A stretch of DNA of 64,000 bases. It comes from Hymenobacter psoromatis (GTDB taxonomy: Bacteria; Bacteroidota; Bacteroidia; Cytophagales; Hymenobacteraceae). The stretch lies in contig CP014771.1 of the NCBI GenBank assembly GCA_001596155.1, forward strand, positions 2,790,001-2,854,000, in the 5' to 3' direction. The notes beneath the pieces were generated by a model. The model made no database searches. It had not been told where the DNA came from and saw only the letters and a program-made list of their open reading frames with translations. Shown one piece after another: positions 14,928 to 22,924 of this stretch; positions within the stretch are counted from its first letter, which is position 1; every line of letters starts with the position of its first letter. The position numbers and the translations under genes were made by a program.

Positions 14928-16454
14928 ATGAATGCAACCAAATACTTTTTTCTGATAATCAGCTGGTTAATGCTGGCCGGCTGCACCGAAACCACCGTGG
15001 AGCCTACGCGCTACGGCACGCTCACGGGCACGGTGCTCGATGCCCGCAACAGCCAGCCGCTGGCCAATGTCGTCATCACGACCAACCCGGCCACGAGCAG
15101 CTATATTACGGATGCAAAGGGGCAGTTTAGCATTGGACAGGTGCCCACCGGGGCCGTCAACGTAACGGCCCACAAGGCCGACTATACGGACCAGACGACC
15201 AGCGTCACGGTTACGGAAGGTCAGAATCAGAACGTGGCTTTGATACTGGCCAAAACTGCCACCAGCACCACTACCCCCAACTCCCCCGCCCAGCCCAGCC
15301 CGGCCAACGGCGCCACCGGCCAGCCCATTCAGCTTACCCTGGCCTGGCACTCGGTGGGCACGGCCAAGAGCGACTCGCTGCGCTACTCGGTGGTGCTCTA
15401 TGAAAGCAACAACCTCAACCAGCAAAACCTGCTCACCAATGCCCGCGACTCGACCGTGCAGGTGAATTTGCGCTACAACACTACCTATTTCTGGCAGGTC
15501 ACGGCCACGAATATGTCGGGCACCGGCAGCAGTGTGCGTTCGCCGGTGTGGACCTTTCAGACGGCGGCCCTGCCCGACAACCGCTTCCTGTTTGTGCGCC
15601 TGACGGGCCTCAACTCGGACATTTATTCGTCGAATAAAACCGGCGGCGACCTGGTGCGCCTCACCAGCGAGGCCACCACCGAAACCGCCCCCCAGCTCAG
15701 CCCCAACCGCGACCTGATTGCCTACACTTCCAACGAAACGGGCCAGTTTCAGCTCTATACCATGAACCGCGACGGCTCAAACCGGCGGCGCATCACCACA
15801 CTCGCTGTGGAGGGCTACAACAACGCCGGCCTGGGCTACCGCTGGTCGCCCGACGGCGCGCAGCTTATTTACGCGCACTACAATCAGCTCTACCGCGTGA
15901 ACCGCGATGGCACGGGCCTGCAGCTGCTGGCCACCGCGCCCGCCGACCGCCACTTCCGCGAGTGCGACTGGACGGCCCAGAACGGCGGCCGGCTGGTGGT
16001 GCAAACCATTGGCGTAAATGCCTACGACGCTGAATTATACCTGCTCAACACCGATGGCAGCGGTGCCGTCCTGCTGGTGGGCAACCTGCCGGGCCGGCTC
16101 GACTCGCCGAGCTTCAGCGTGGATGGCAGCCGGGTGATGTACACCCGCGACGCCGCGGGCTTCGACAGCCCCACCGGGCGGCAGCTCGACGCGCATATCT
16201 TCACCCAGCGCCTCGACGGCAGCACCCTGCTCGACGTGACGGCCACCAGCAGCAACGGCGGCGGCAGCAGCGGCACTCCCAAAGCGACGGGCACCAATGA
16301 CCTGAACCCGCGCTACTCGCCCGATGGCTACTCCATCATCTTCGTCAACCAGGTCAACGATAACCTCACGCCCGGCGAAATCTGGACCGTCGATGCCAGC
16401 GGCACGTCCCGCACCAAACAGTTCGCCAACGCCGCCCTACCCGACTGGAAATGA
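14928..16454 (+). CDS. Lipoprotein with carboxypeptidase-regulatory-like, Fn3-like and TolB-type propeller domains
   Basis: A 508-residue surface or periplasmic lipoprotein (signal ending LMLAGC). Order: a carboxypeptidase regulatory-like beta-sandwich (about 25-110; GTLTGTVLDARNSQPLANVVI), a fibronectin III-like part (about 125-225; LRYNTTYFWQVTATNMSG) and a beta-propeller with TolB/PD40 repeats (about 230-500; APQLSPNRDLIAYTSNETG, YRWSPDGAQLIYAHYN, PRYSPDGYSIIFVNQ). No catalytic residues are evident, so it is probably a binding or scaffold protein. Its place at the end of the curli locus suggests a role in anchoring or assembling the fibre, which is inference. The ATG at 14928 is chosen because the lipoprotein signal begins there. 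Confidence 0.82.
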   Translation: MNATKYFFLIISWLMLAGCTETTVEPTRYGTLTGTVLDARNSQPLANVVITTNPATSSYITDAKGQFSIGQVPTGAVNVTAHKADYTDQTTSVTVTEGQNQNVALILAKTATSTTTPNSPAQPSPANGATGQPIQLTLAWHSVGTAKSDSLRYSVVLYESNNLNQQNLLTNARDSTVQVNLRYNTTYFWQVTATNMSGTGSSVRSPVWTFQTAALPDNRFLFVRLTGLNSDIYSSNKTGGDLVRLTSEATTETAPQLSPNRDLIAYTSNETGQFQLYTMNRDGSNRRRITTLAVEGYNNAGLGYRWSPDGAQLIYAHYNQLYRVNRDGTGLQLLATAPADRHFRECDWTAQNGGRLVVQTIGVNAYDAELYLLNTDGSGAVLLVGNLPGRLDSPSFSVDGSRVMYTRDAAGFDSPTGRQLDAHIFTQRLDGSTLLDVTATSSNGGGSSGTPKATGTNDLNPRYSPDGYSIIFVNQVNDNLTPGEIWTVDASGTSRTKQFANAALPDWK

Positions 16455-16462
16455 CTAATAAC

Positions 16463-16613
16463 TAACTGCTGTTACGCGACGGGCAGTAGCGCGAACTTTG
16501 TAGTTCGCGTCCCCGCGCCGTTCTACTGGCTTTAACGGCGCGGGGACGCGAACTACAAAGTTCGCGCTACTGCCCGCTGCCATCTCGAATAAGATAATGC
16601 GTAACAGCAGTTA
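16463..16613. repeat. Nested palindrome, GTAGCGCGAACTT family, copy 1
   Basis: Outer arms (TAACTGCTGTTACGC and GCGTAACAGCAGTTA) enclose a long inner hairpin whose arms begin GGGCAGTAGCGCGAACTTTG. A related palindrome with TAGCGCGAACTT ends lies at 29410-29529. A run of 7-base words (TTACTAA, CTACTAA, TTACTAA; then ATCATTA, GTCACTA, GTCATTC) continues to 16672. Nothing in the 16455-16677 spacer appears to be coding. Confidence 0.88.
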
Positions 16614-16677
16614 CTAATGACGGACTACTAATTACTAATGACCATCTAAATATCATTAGTCACTAGTCATTCTTCCT

Positions 16678-17346
16678 CTATACCATGCCCAGGCCCAGGT
16701 GCGCCAGGCGCTGGCTGATGTCGTTGGACTTGATTTTGCGCTGGATGTTGCGGCGGTGCGTCTTCACGGTGAAGTAGCTGATAAACAGCTTTTCGGCGAT
16801 GGCCGCGTTGGTCGCGCCAGCCAGGATGAGGGCCAGGATTTCCTGTTCGCGGTCGCTCAGCTCGTCGTCGGCGCGCTTGCCCTTGCGGGCGGCCAGCCAG
16901 GCCGCAAAGTCGGGGTGGTCGAGGCTGAAGCGCACGTCGGCGGTAGTTTTGTGGGCCGTGATGTCGGTGAAGAGACTGGCCGTAGCCAGCGGGCGGCCCT
17001 GCGCATCCTGGGCCAGAATAAAGTTTTGGCGCAGCACGTGCAGGTAGTGCCCCGCCTGGCAGCGCAGCCGGTAGTCGATGCTGAAACACGGGGGGGGTAG
17101 GGCCAGCGCGGGGCCGCACTGCTGCAAAAACTCGCTGGCCAGCGCCGAGGCCTGCCCCACGGCCGGGCGGTCGTCGGGGTGCGTGGCCTCGTAAAGCTGC
17201 GTCAGGCTGAGCTGCTCGGGGGCGTAGCCCAGCAGGCGGCTCGTGCCGGGGCTGCTGTAGCAGCACTGCTGCTGCCAAACTTCAAAAACCACCAGGAACT
17301 GACTGGCAAACAGCCGACCAGTCAGCTGCTCGGCGGCCTGCCGCAC
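16678..17346 (-). CDS. PAS-LuxR transcriptional regulator
   Basis: A 222-residue regulator. A PAS domain (about 15-135; FEVWQQQCCYSSPGTSRLLGY, ATHPDDRPAV, FTDITAHKTT) probably senses a small molecule or redox state. A C-terminal LuxR-type helix-turn-helix follows (about 155-220; LSDREQEILALILAGATNAAIAEKLF, VKTHRRNIQRK). The only available start in frame is GTG at 17346; an upstream frame with ATGs is out of register across a G7 tract (17360-17366), so the true N-terminus may be longer if that tract differs. It stands just downstream of, and convergent with, the curli locus, so control of curli is possible but unproven. Confidence 0.85.
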   Translation of the reverse strand: MRQAAEQLTGRLFASQFLVVFEVWQQQCCYSSPGTSRLLGYAPEQLSLTQLYEATHPDDRPAVGQASALASEFLQQCGPALALPPPCFSIDYRLRCQAGHYLHVLRQNFILAQDAQGRPLATASLFTDITAHKTTADVRFSLDHPDFAAWLAARKGKRADDELSDREQEILALILAGATNAAIAEKLFISYFTVKTHRRNIQRKIKSNDISQRLAHLGLGMV

Positions 17347-17514
17347 GCTGCCCGGCGCAGGGGGGGTAGGGCCGGCGGGGCGGGCACCGGCGCATCAAAA
17401 GGCAAAAGCATGGGGGCGGGAAGGGGAAGGGCAAAGGTGCCCCTACCCTCCGCCTGTGGCATTGACGAGCGTCATTACCCAAACTGACCTTGGTCAGCTT
17501 TTTACGCCGCCGCT

Positions 17515-18222
17515 TTAGTCAAACTGGGTGGCGATGGCCACCAGCTGCTGGGGTGCCAGAATGGTAATGGCGCTGCCCCGCGTGGTGACCATGCCCTCGT
17601 GCTTAAACTCGGAGAGCATGCGCGTGGTGGTTTCCTTGGTGGTACCCATGAGCGCGCCTAGGTCCTCGCGCGAGATGGCGATGGTGAAAGGCTGGGCGTC
17701 GCCCTCGGCCCGGTAGGTGCTTTGCAGCAGCAGCAGGGCCTCGGCCAGGCGCTCGCGCACGGGCTTGTAGGCCAGGTGCAGCATGCGGGCGGCGTTGGTG
17801 CTGAGGGCGTCGGCCAGCAGGTGCAGCAACCCGCTATTAAACTGCTGATTATTACCCATTCGCACGCTCAGCACGGGCTTCGGAATGAGGCACACCGTGC
17901 AGTCGCTCAGGGCCACGGCCGAGGTTGTGTGCGGGGTGCCGGCCACCAGGGCGCGGTAGCCCAGCACGTCGCCCGCTTTGCCCAGGCGAATAATCTGCTC
18001 CTTGCCATCGCCGCCCGATTTCGTGATTTTAATCTTGCCCTGATGCACGCAATAGAGGCCGGCCGCGCGGGTGCCTTCCGCAAAAATCATCTGGCCCGCC
18101 GCGTAGTGCTGGCTGGTTTTGGCCTGGGAGATGGCCGTGATGTCGGCAGTGGTGCAGCAGTTGAGCAGATTGTGGCGGCAGCTTGAACAGTTTTGACAGG
18201 TGGGAGTAGCTAAGCGGTTCAT
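17515..18222 (-). CDS. Crp/Fnr-family transcriptional regulator
   Basis: A 235-residue DNA-binding regulator. The N-terminus has a Cys cluster (CQNCSSCRHNLLNCC) that could hold an iron-sulfur cluster as in FNR-type sensors, although spacing differs from E. coli FNR. A cyclic-nucleotide-binding-type beta-roll spans about 40-130 (GQMIFAEGTRAAGLYCVHQGKI). A winged helix lies at about 165-230 (FTIAISREDLGALMGTTKETTTRML). An oxygen or redox response is the likeliest role. A small gene precedes it by 62 bases in the same direction and may be co-transcribed. Confidence 0.9.
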   Translation of the reverse strand: MNRLATPTCQNCSSCRHNLLNCCTTADITAISQAKTSQHYAAGQMIFAEGTRAAGLYCVHQGKIKITKSGGDGKEQIIRLGKAGDVLGYRALVAGTPHTTSAVALSDCTVCLIPKPVLSVRMGNNQQFNSGLLHLLADALSTNAARMLHLAYKPVRERLAEALLLLQSTYRAEGDAQPFTIAISREDLGALMGTTKETTTRMLSEFKHEGMVTTRGSAITILAPQQLVAIATQFD

Positions 18223-18284
18223 AGAGAGAGAGGGTAGGGAAGAGCAGAGTAGTCAACCCCACGAACGCGCGGGGCGCAGGCGGG

Positions 18285-18536
18285 CTAGTTGGCGCGATGC
18301 GGGCCAGGGCCATAGAGCGGCTGGAAAGCCTCGGCCCGGCTGATTTCGCCATTGAGGTAGCGCTGCAGGCGGTGCTGGCTGCCAGGCTGCGGCACCTGCC
18401 CGCCAAAGGCCTGGCAGAGCAGCGCGTTTTCGACTTCGCGCAGGCGGGTAGCGTAGGCAAGCTGGTCTTCGGGCGACTGCACCGTGGCGGTGGCGAAATC
18501 AAATTGCAGGCCTGGAGTTAAGTAGGTAAGTGCCAT
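18285..18536 (-). CDS. Small helical protein, paralogue of the one at 35628-35837
   Basis: An 83-residue protein of unknown function. Its second half (REVENALLCQAFGGQV then LQRYLNGEISRAEAFQPLY) aligns closely with the small protein at 35628-35837 (REVETALLVQALCGQS then LQRYVSGELSREQAFASLY). The LQRY..GE.SR..AF segment faintly recalls VbhA-type antitoxin helices, but no toxin gene is adjacent, so this is only a suggestion. It lies upstream of the Crp/Fnr gene. The conserved core in a second locus shows it is a real gene. Confidence 0.7.
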   Translation of the reverse strand: MALTYLTPGLQFDFATATVQSPEDQLAYATRLREVENALLCQAFGGQVPQPGSQHRLQRYLNGEISRAEAFQPLYGPGPHRAN

Positions 18537-19117
18537 GTTTTCAGAGAGAAGGAGATAAGAAGAGCGGTCGAAGGAAGCTGGCCCGCGGGCAGGCAGCAGC
18601 GGCAGAAAGGTCCGGCGTAGGGTAGAAATGCCGCGCCCGCATCGAGCGGGCAGCGCCGGGGCGCGGGCGTTAGGGCGGATAGCTGGTATGCTGGCGGAAG
18701 GGGCATCCCGCGGGCCTGGCTAAGTTTTTCATAGTAAAAAGAGAGCAGAAACTCCGAGTGGTTCGCGCCTGCCTGGCTCAGCGTTAATGGCTACAACCCC
18801 CGCTACGCTACCCCCACCAAGCCACCATAGCACGCATGAATAGCCGGCAAGAGATAAAACTATTTTGCCGCGTCCTGGCGGGCACCCGGCTACTGACCAG
18901 GGAAACAGCTTGTTTAACCGCTAAGAAGCAAGTAGCTAACAGGCAGTTTGCTTGGTGAAAAAACAGTGAGTAAAACTACCGATTTAGTTTTGAGTGGCGC
19001 TTTATACTAGCTGAATTTCGCTTTTGCATAGCTGAAAACTATTTTGCGCTATCTAAAGAAAAATTTGCACATGCCCAATCCAGGTATTTATACCTGGCTT
19101 ATAGTTAAGCTTAAAAA
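18537..19117. other. 580-base non-coding stretch
   Basis: Its second half (about 18900-19110) is AT-rich and repetitive: TAGCTGA occurs twice exactly 21 bases apart, and TTTCGC, TTTTGCA, TTTGCGC and TTTGCAC recur in steps of 7 or 14. CCAGGTA-TTTA-TACCTGG is a small palindrome at 19080-19097. I see no credible gene. It probably holds promoters for the small gene and the Crp regulator plus a decayed heptad array. Confidence 0.6.
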
Positions 19118-19547
19118 CTACGAGCTGCGCAGGGCTTGCAGCAGCTCGTCCTGGTAGGGCTTGGCTAGCGGCACTTCGTGGCCAGCCAGCAGCAGGGTGC
19201 CACCTTCCACGCTGTCAATCAGCTCGGGGTTAACAATATAGGAGCGGTGCACGCGTCGAAAATGCGCGAAAGGCAGCCATTCCGCGATGCTTTTCAACGT
19301 CAGGTGCACGATGTGCTTGCAATGCGCCGTCACGAACACCGAGTAGGTTGACATGGCTTCGATGTAGAGCACCTCGTCGAAATTGAGCCGCACCAGCCGG
19401 TTGTTCACCTTCACAAACAGCCAGCGCCGCCGGCGCGCTCGTGAACGATGCCAACCGACAGAGGGTGGGCGTGAGGTCAACATAATAAGCCAGGCGGGTC
19501 ATATCCAGCTCATTATCGTCCACGATAACGCACGTGAGCGGGGGCAA
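19118..19547 (-). pseudogene. Broken LytTR response regulator
   Basis: The first part (from 19547) reads MPPLTCVIVDDNELDMTRLAYY, the start of a receiver domain with the acidic DD pair. After about 35 codons the frame is lost. A second frame, ending at 19118, carries a complete-looking LytTR DNA-binding domain (FVKVNNRLVRLNFDEVLYIEAMSTYS, FRRVHRSYIVNPELIDSVEG). The rest of the receiver, including the phospho-acceptor Asp, is missing, so there has been a deletion with a frameshift. A free LytTR domain could still be made from an internal start. Confidence 0.85.
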
Positions 19548-19658
19548 GCCGGTCGTGGAGCAGGTCGTTGGAGCTGGCTAAATATAGAGGTTTTTTCGCA
19601 AAAAAAACGTGCCTACCCCCCGCTTTCGCGGCAGCGCGCGCCCAACGACTACTCAGCT

Positions 19659-19817
19659 TTAGCGAGCCGGCACGGCGTGGGTGGGGGCGGCCATCGGGTC
19701 GTGGGCCGCCAGGTATTGGTGGCGCCATATTACCCAGGTGAGGCCAATGGCAGCGCTCACCACCAGCAGGATATGCACGATACGCTCCTGGCGCGCGATG
19801 ATGTCGAAGCGTTTCAT
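19659..19817 (-). CDS. Small single-pass membrane protein
   Basis: 52 residues, starting MKRFDIIARQERIVHILLVV, with one membrane helix (IVHILLVVSAAIGLTWVIW) and a hydrophilic C-terminus ending HAVPAR. No family is recognised. It is divergent from the acetyltransferase gene at 19936 and close to it. Start chosen for the basic N-terminus followed by the helix; longer upstream frame has unlikely composition. Confidence 0.6.
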   Translation of the reverse strand: MKRFDIIARQERIVHILLVVSAAIGLTWVIWRHQYLAAHDPMAAPTHAVPAR

Positions 19818-19923
19818 GGGGGTAGGCCGTTGGAGCCGGGTCCTTAACGCAGGCCACGCGGGGAGGTTGCGGGGCACCTGCCGGGGGCTTCGGGCAAGGG
19901 AGCATGGCCCGCCGGGCGGCCCG

Positions 19924-19931
19924 TACCTTTG
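19924..19931 (+). promoter_or_regulatory. -7 promoter box abutting the acetyltransferase start codon
   Basis: TACCTTTG matches TAnnTTTG and ends only four bases before the ATG at 19936. Transcription in this phylum starts about 5-7 bases after the box, so the mRNA would begin at or next to the start codon (leaderless). No clear -33 TTTG is seen. Confidence 0.55.
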
Positions 19932-19935
19932 CCCC

Positions 19936-21111
19936 ATGCCCTTGCTCGAAGTAGTTACCCGCCGCCAGCAGCGGCAATTTTGCGCCCTACCCCACCGCCT
20001 GCATCGCCACGAGCCCGCCTACATCGGCCCGCTCGATAATGAGGTAGATGCCGTGTTTGACCCCGCCAAAAACCAGCTGTTCGCGGCCGGCGGCGAGGCC
20101 CGGCGCTGGCTGCTCACCGATGCGCAGGGGGTAGTAACCGGCCGCATCGCGGCCTTCGTCAACCCGCTCACCGCCACCGCCACCGACCCCACGCTGCCCA
20201 CCGGCGGCCTGGGCTTTTTTGAGGGCACTAACGACCAGGCGGCGGCCAACGAGCTGTTTGACGTGGCCTGCAAATGGCTGAAAGCCCGCGGCATGCTGGC
20301 CGTGGATGGCCCCATCAATTTCGGCGACCGCGACCGGTTCTGGGGCGTGCTCATCGATGGCTTCGACCGCGAACCCAACTACGGGATGTTCTGGCATCCA
20401 GCTTATTACCAGCATTTATTTGAAAACTACGGCTTTCAGCTCTACTTCAAGCAGTATACTTGCTACCGGCCGGTGAATATGCTGCTGCACCCCAGCTTTC
20501 ATAAAAAGCTGGCCAATTTTTCGGCCGACAGCCACTTTCGCTTCGCCCACGCGCGCAAGGCCGAGCCGGAGAAGATGGCTCTTGATTTTCACCACATCTA
20601 TAACCTGGCCTGGGGCCGCCACGCGGGCGTGAAGCCTATGACCCTCGACCAGGCCCGCCACTTGGTGCGGGAGATGATGCCGGTGCTCGATGAAAACATC
20701 CTGGCCTTTGCCTACCACGACGACGAGCCGGTGGCATTTTTCCTCAACCTGCCCGAGCTCAACCAGATTTTCAAGCACATTGGCCACCGCCTCAACCTCA
20801 TCGGCAAGCTGCGCTTTGTGTGGGCACGTTGGCGCTACATGCGGCGAACCGACAAAAAGCTGCTGGGCATTATTTACGGCGTCGTGCCTGAGTTTCAGGG
20901 CACCGGCGTTGACCTCGCCCTCATTACCTGGACCCAGGATAGGTTTATAAAGGTTGGCTACCAGGACATTGAGATGAACTGGATTGGCGATTTCAACCCC
21001 CGCATGCTGGTAACCACGCGCAGCATCGGGGCCAAAATCGTGAAAACCCACGCCACCTACCGCAAGCTGTTTGTGGACCGCCCCTTCGAGCGCTACCCCA
21101 TCATTCGGTGA
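19936..21111 (+). CDS. GNAT-family N-acetyltransferase-like protein
   Basis: A 391-residue cytoplasmic protein of the large GNAT-like family common in Bacteroidota. It starts MPLLEVVTRRQQRQFCALPH. Landmarks are the N-terminal half with NPLTATATDPTLPTGGLGFF and DGPINFGDRDRFWGVLIDGF, and the C-terminal acyl-CoA-binding region GIIYGVVPEFQGTGVDLALI. It ends RPFERYPIIR. Substrate is unknown; some relatives are near lipid or cell-wall genes. A TAnnTTTG box lies directly before the ATG, which supports this start. Confidence 0.85.
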   Translation: MPLLEVVTRRQQRQFCALPHRLHRHEPAYIGPLDNEVDAVFDPAKNQLFAAGGEARRWLLTDAQGVVTGRIAAFVNPLTATATDPTLPTGGLGFFEGTNDQAAANELFDVACKWLKARGMLAVDGPINFGDRDRFWGVLIDGFDREPNYGMFWHPAYYQHLFENYGFQLYFKQYTCYRPVNMLLHPSFHKKLANFSADSHFRFAHARKAEPEKMALDFHHIYNLAWGRHAGVKPMTLDQARHLVREMMPVLDENILAFAYHDDEPVAFFLNLPELNQIFKHIGHRLNLIGKLRFVWARWRYMRRTDKKLLGIIYGVVPEFQGTGVDLALITWTQDRFIKVGYQDIEMNWIGDFNPRMLVTTRSIGAKIVKTHATYRKLFVDRPFERYPIIR

Positions 21112-21206
21112 AAGAGGGGGTAGAGAATTTGGCTTGAAGAGTCAGCTGAGCAGTAGTTCGTCGTTCCTTGCTCTGAATCTGAGTAGTCCATTAAAAGTAA
21201 CCGAAT

Positions 21207-21312
21207 AAAAAGAACGTCATTCCGAGCTTGCTGAGGAATCTCACTCGCGTCATTGAACGATAGCCAACGATGCGAGCGAGATTTCTCGGCAAGCTCGGAA
21301 TGACGTTCTTTT
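21207..21312. repeat. GTCATTCCGAGC palindromic family, copy 3
   Basis: Near-perfect arms beginning AAAAGAACGTCATTCCGAGC flank a short centre. Sequences outside the arms (AAAAGTAAC...AATAAAAAG and its counterpart on the right) also resemble the copy at 59534-59633, so the element extends somewhat further than given. It lies between convergent genes (acetyltransferase and coaE). Confidence 0.9.
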
Positions 21313-21321
21313 GATAACTAG

Positions 21322-21933
21322 TTACTGTTGCCCGCGCACTTCAATTCTAAACTCCAAATCCAGCGTCAGCACCTGGGGTAGCACCAGCTGCGAGTCGTCG
21401 TTATACACCACGTATTCAGCGCGCGCCAGCTTTTCCTCCTCGCTCAGCTGCTTGCCCATAATGGCCTGCACCTCAGCGGCCGAGCGGTGGGCGTCGCGGC
21501 GCAGCACCCGCGCCGTGCGCACGGCGGCCGGCGCGAAAACGGTAATAATGGCATCGAGCCCCCGATATGCGCCCGATTCGTAGAGCAGCGCGGCTTCCTT
21601 GAGGCAGTAGGGGTAGCCCGCCGCGGCCTGCGCCGTGGCCCAGGCCGCGTAGTCGGCCCCCACGCGCGGATGCACCAGGCCATTGAGCCGCGCCAGCTGG
21701 GCAGCATCATTAAAAGCGACCTGCGCCAGATAGGGCCGGTTGAGCTGCCCGGCGGCATCGTAGGTTTCGGCCCCGAAGGCGGCTTGCAGCTGCTCGCGCA
21801 GCACCGGGTCGTGGGCCATCACCCACTTGGCGCGGCTATCGGAGTCATACACCGGCACGCCCAACGCAGCAAACACCCGCGCCACCACGCTCTTGCCCGA
21901 GCCAATTCCGCCGGTGATGCCGATGCGTTTCAT
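21322..21933 (-). CDS. coaE: Dephospho-CoA kinase
   Basis: Phosphorylates the 3'-hydroxyl of dephospho-CoA, the last step of coenzyme A synthesis, in the cytoplasm. The 203-residue protein starts with the P-loop MKRIGITGGIGSGKSVVARVF and has the family motifs VPVYDSDSRAKWVM, LVHPRVGADY and CLKEAALLYESG. Length is typical. It is the last gene of the leftward nusB-to-coaE run. Confidence 0.96.
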   Translation of the reverse strand: MKRIGITGGIGSGKSVVARVFAALGVPVYDSDSRAKWVMAHDPVLREQLQAAFGAETYDAAGQLNRPYLAQVAFNDAAQLARLNGLVHPRVGADYAAWATAQAAAGYPYCLKEAALLYESGAYRGLDAIITVFAPAAVRTARVLRRDAHRSAAEVQAIMGKQLSEEEKLARAEYVVYNDDSQLVLPQVLTLDLEFRIEVRGQQ

Positions 21934-21942
21934 GGGATTTCT

Positions 21943-22054
21943 AATTATGAATTAAAAATTATGAATTACGTCCGGCAAATTACTCGTTCGAAGAATGCCC
22001 TTGAGCAATTTCCATTCATAATTTTTAATTCATAATTCATAATTTTTAATTCAT
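21943..22054. repeat. Heptad-word inverted array between the YbbR-like gene and coaE
   Basis: The left arm reads AATTATG AATTAAA AATTATG AATTACG (21943-21970). The right arm reads CATTCAT AATTTTT AATTCAT AATTCAT AATTTTT AATTCAT (22013-22054). Both keep exact 7-base spacing and are largely complementary. The right arm runs into the last codons and stop of the YbbR-like gene. Confidence 0.85.
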
Positions 22055-22528
22055 AACTCCCCCCACCGAATCGCCGCCCGGCACCAGGTAGTAGCTGGCC
22101 GAGTCGGCGGGCAGGGTCACCAGGCGCACAGTGCCCAGGGCGCGGCGCAGCGGGGGCCGCAGCGGCGAGCGAAAGGGCGGCGTGCCGGGCAGCCGCAGGC
22201 GCACCTCGGCGGGCGGCAGGTGCATGCCCAGGGCGCGACTCAACAAGCGCCAGCCGTTGCCACCTACTTCCACGGCTACGGTGGGGGGTAGGGCGCGGCT
22301 GGGGTGGTAGCGCCGGGCGTTGTAGTGCCAGCTCACCGGGTAGTTGAGGGGCGCCACGTAGCTTTTGTTGAGCGAGCGCAGCATCCACAACGTGCTAGCA
22401 ATCAGGAAACAGGCAAAAACCACGCGGTAGAAATGCGGTTCTTTCTCGGCCAGCGGGCGCAGCAGCCGGCGCAGCACCTGCACCAGCGGGCCGTGGCCGC
22501 TGCCGGCCGGGGGCGGCGCGGGCTTCAT
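22046..22528 (-). CDS. YbbR-like domain protein
   Basis: A 160-residue membrane-anchored protein. A Pro/Gly-rich N-terminus and a membrane helix (FYRVVFACFLIASTLWML, about 33-50) are followed by a YbbR-type beta domain (YVAPLNYPVSWHYN, TVAVEVGGNGWRLLSRALG). In Bacteroidota this gene lies between yajC and coaE, as here. YbbR domains occur in CdaR, an activator of cyclic-di-AMP synthase, but single-domain members have no known function. It starts one base after the yajC stop. The last two codons and the stop fall in a heptad repeat, so the C-terminus may be recently altered. Confidence 0.8.
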   Translation of the reverse strand: MKPAPPPAGSGHGPLVQVLRRLLRPLAEKEPHFYRVVFACFLIASTLWMLRSLNKSYVAPLNYPVSWHYNARRYHPSRALPPTVAVEVGGNGWRLLSRALGMHLPPAEVRLRLPGTPPFRSPLRPPLRRALGTVRLVTLPADSASYYLVPGGDSVGGVMN

Positions 22529-22529
22529 G

Positions 22530-22865
22530 CTAGGCGTTGGTGGCGGGGCTGTCGGTGGTGGCGGGGGTAGGCGAGCCGGCGATGCGGGCCACGGCGCTGC
22601 GGTCGAAGCGCATACGCTGGCCGCGCTCTACTTCGAGCAGCACGGTTTCGGGGCCTACCTCCACCAGCAGGCCGTGCAGGCCGCCGATAGTAACCACGCG
22701 GGTGCCTTTCACCAGCGACTCGCGGAACGTCTTGGCATCAGCCGTTTTGCGCTGCTGCGGCCGAATCATGAAGAAATACAGCACCAGGCCAATGGCCACC
22801 GGAAAGACAAACTGCATGATATTGCCACCGACTGGGGCTTGCAGCAAAAGGGTCAAAAAGGTCAT
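22530..22865 (-). CDS. yajC: Preprotein translocase accessory subunit YajC
   Basis: Inner-membrane partner of SecDF in protein export. 111 residues with one N-terminal helix (IMQFVFPVAIGLVLYFFMIRP), the conserved RPQQRK motif after it, and the C-terminal VTIGGLHGLLVEVGPETVLLEV domain. The length and start fit the family. It lies in the nusB-to-coaE run between a DUF1573 lipoprotein and the YbbR-like gene. Confidence 0.96.
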   Translation of the reverse strand: MTFLTLLLQAPVGGNIMQFVFPVAIGLVLYFFMIRPQQRKTADAKTFRESLVKGTRVVTIGGLHGLLVEVGPETVLLEVERGQRMRFDRSAVARIAGSPTPATTDSPATNA

Positions 22866-22924
22866 GGATAAAAAATAAGGAGATGCGCTGAAAGCGGGAA
22901 TCCGGTAAATGTATGGCTCCCGGC

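Noticed and set aside
18285..18536. A toxin-antitoxin pair around the small paralogues
   Set aside because: No toxin-like partner (Fic, RelE, PIN) is adjacent at either locus.
12843..19097. Shared 14-mer GTATTTATACCTGG upstream of the first curlin gene (12843) and near 19084
   Set aside because: Several shared 14-mers are expected by chance in 64 kb, so two copies prove nothing; the second also lies behind, not before, the LytTR remnant.
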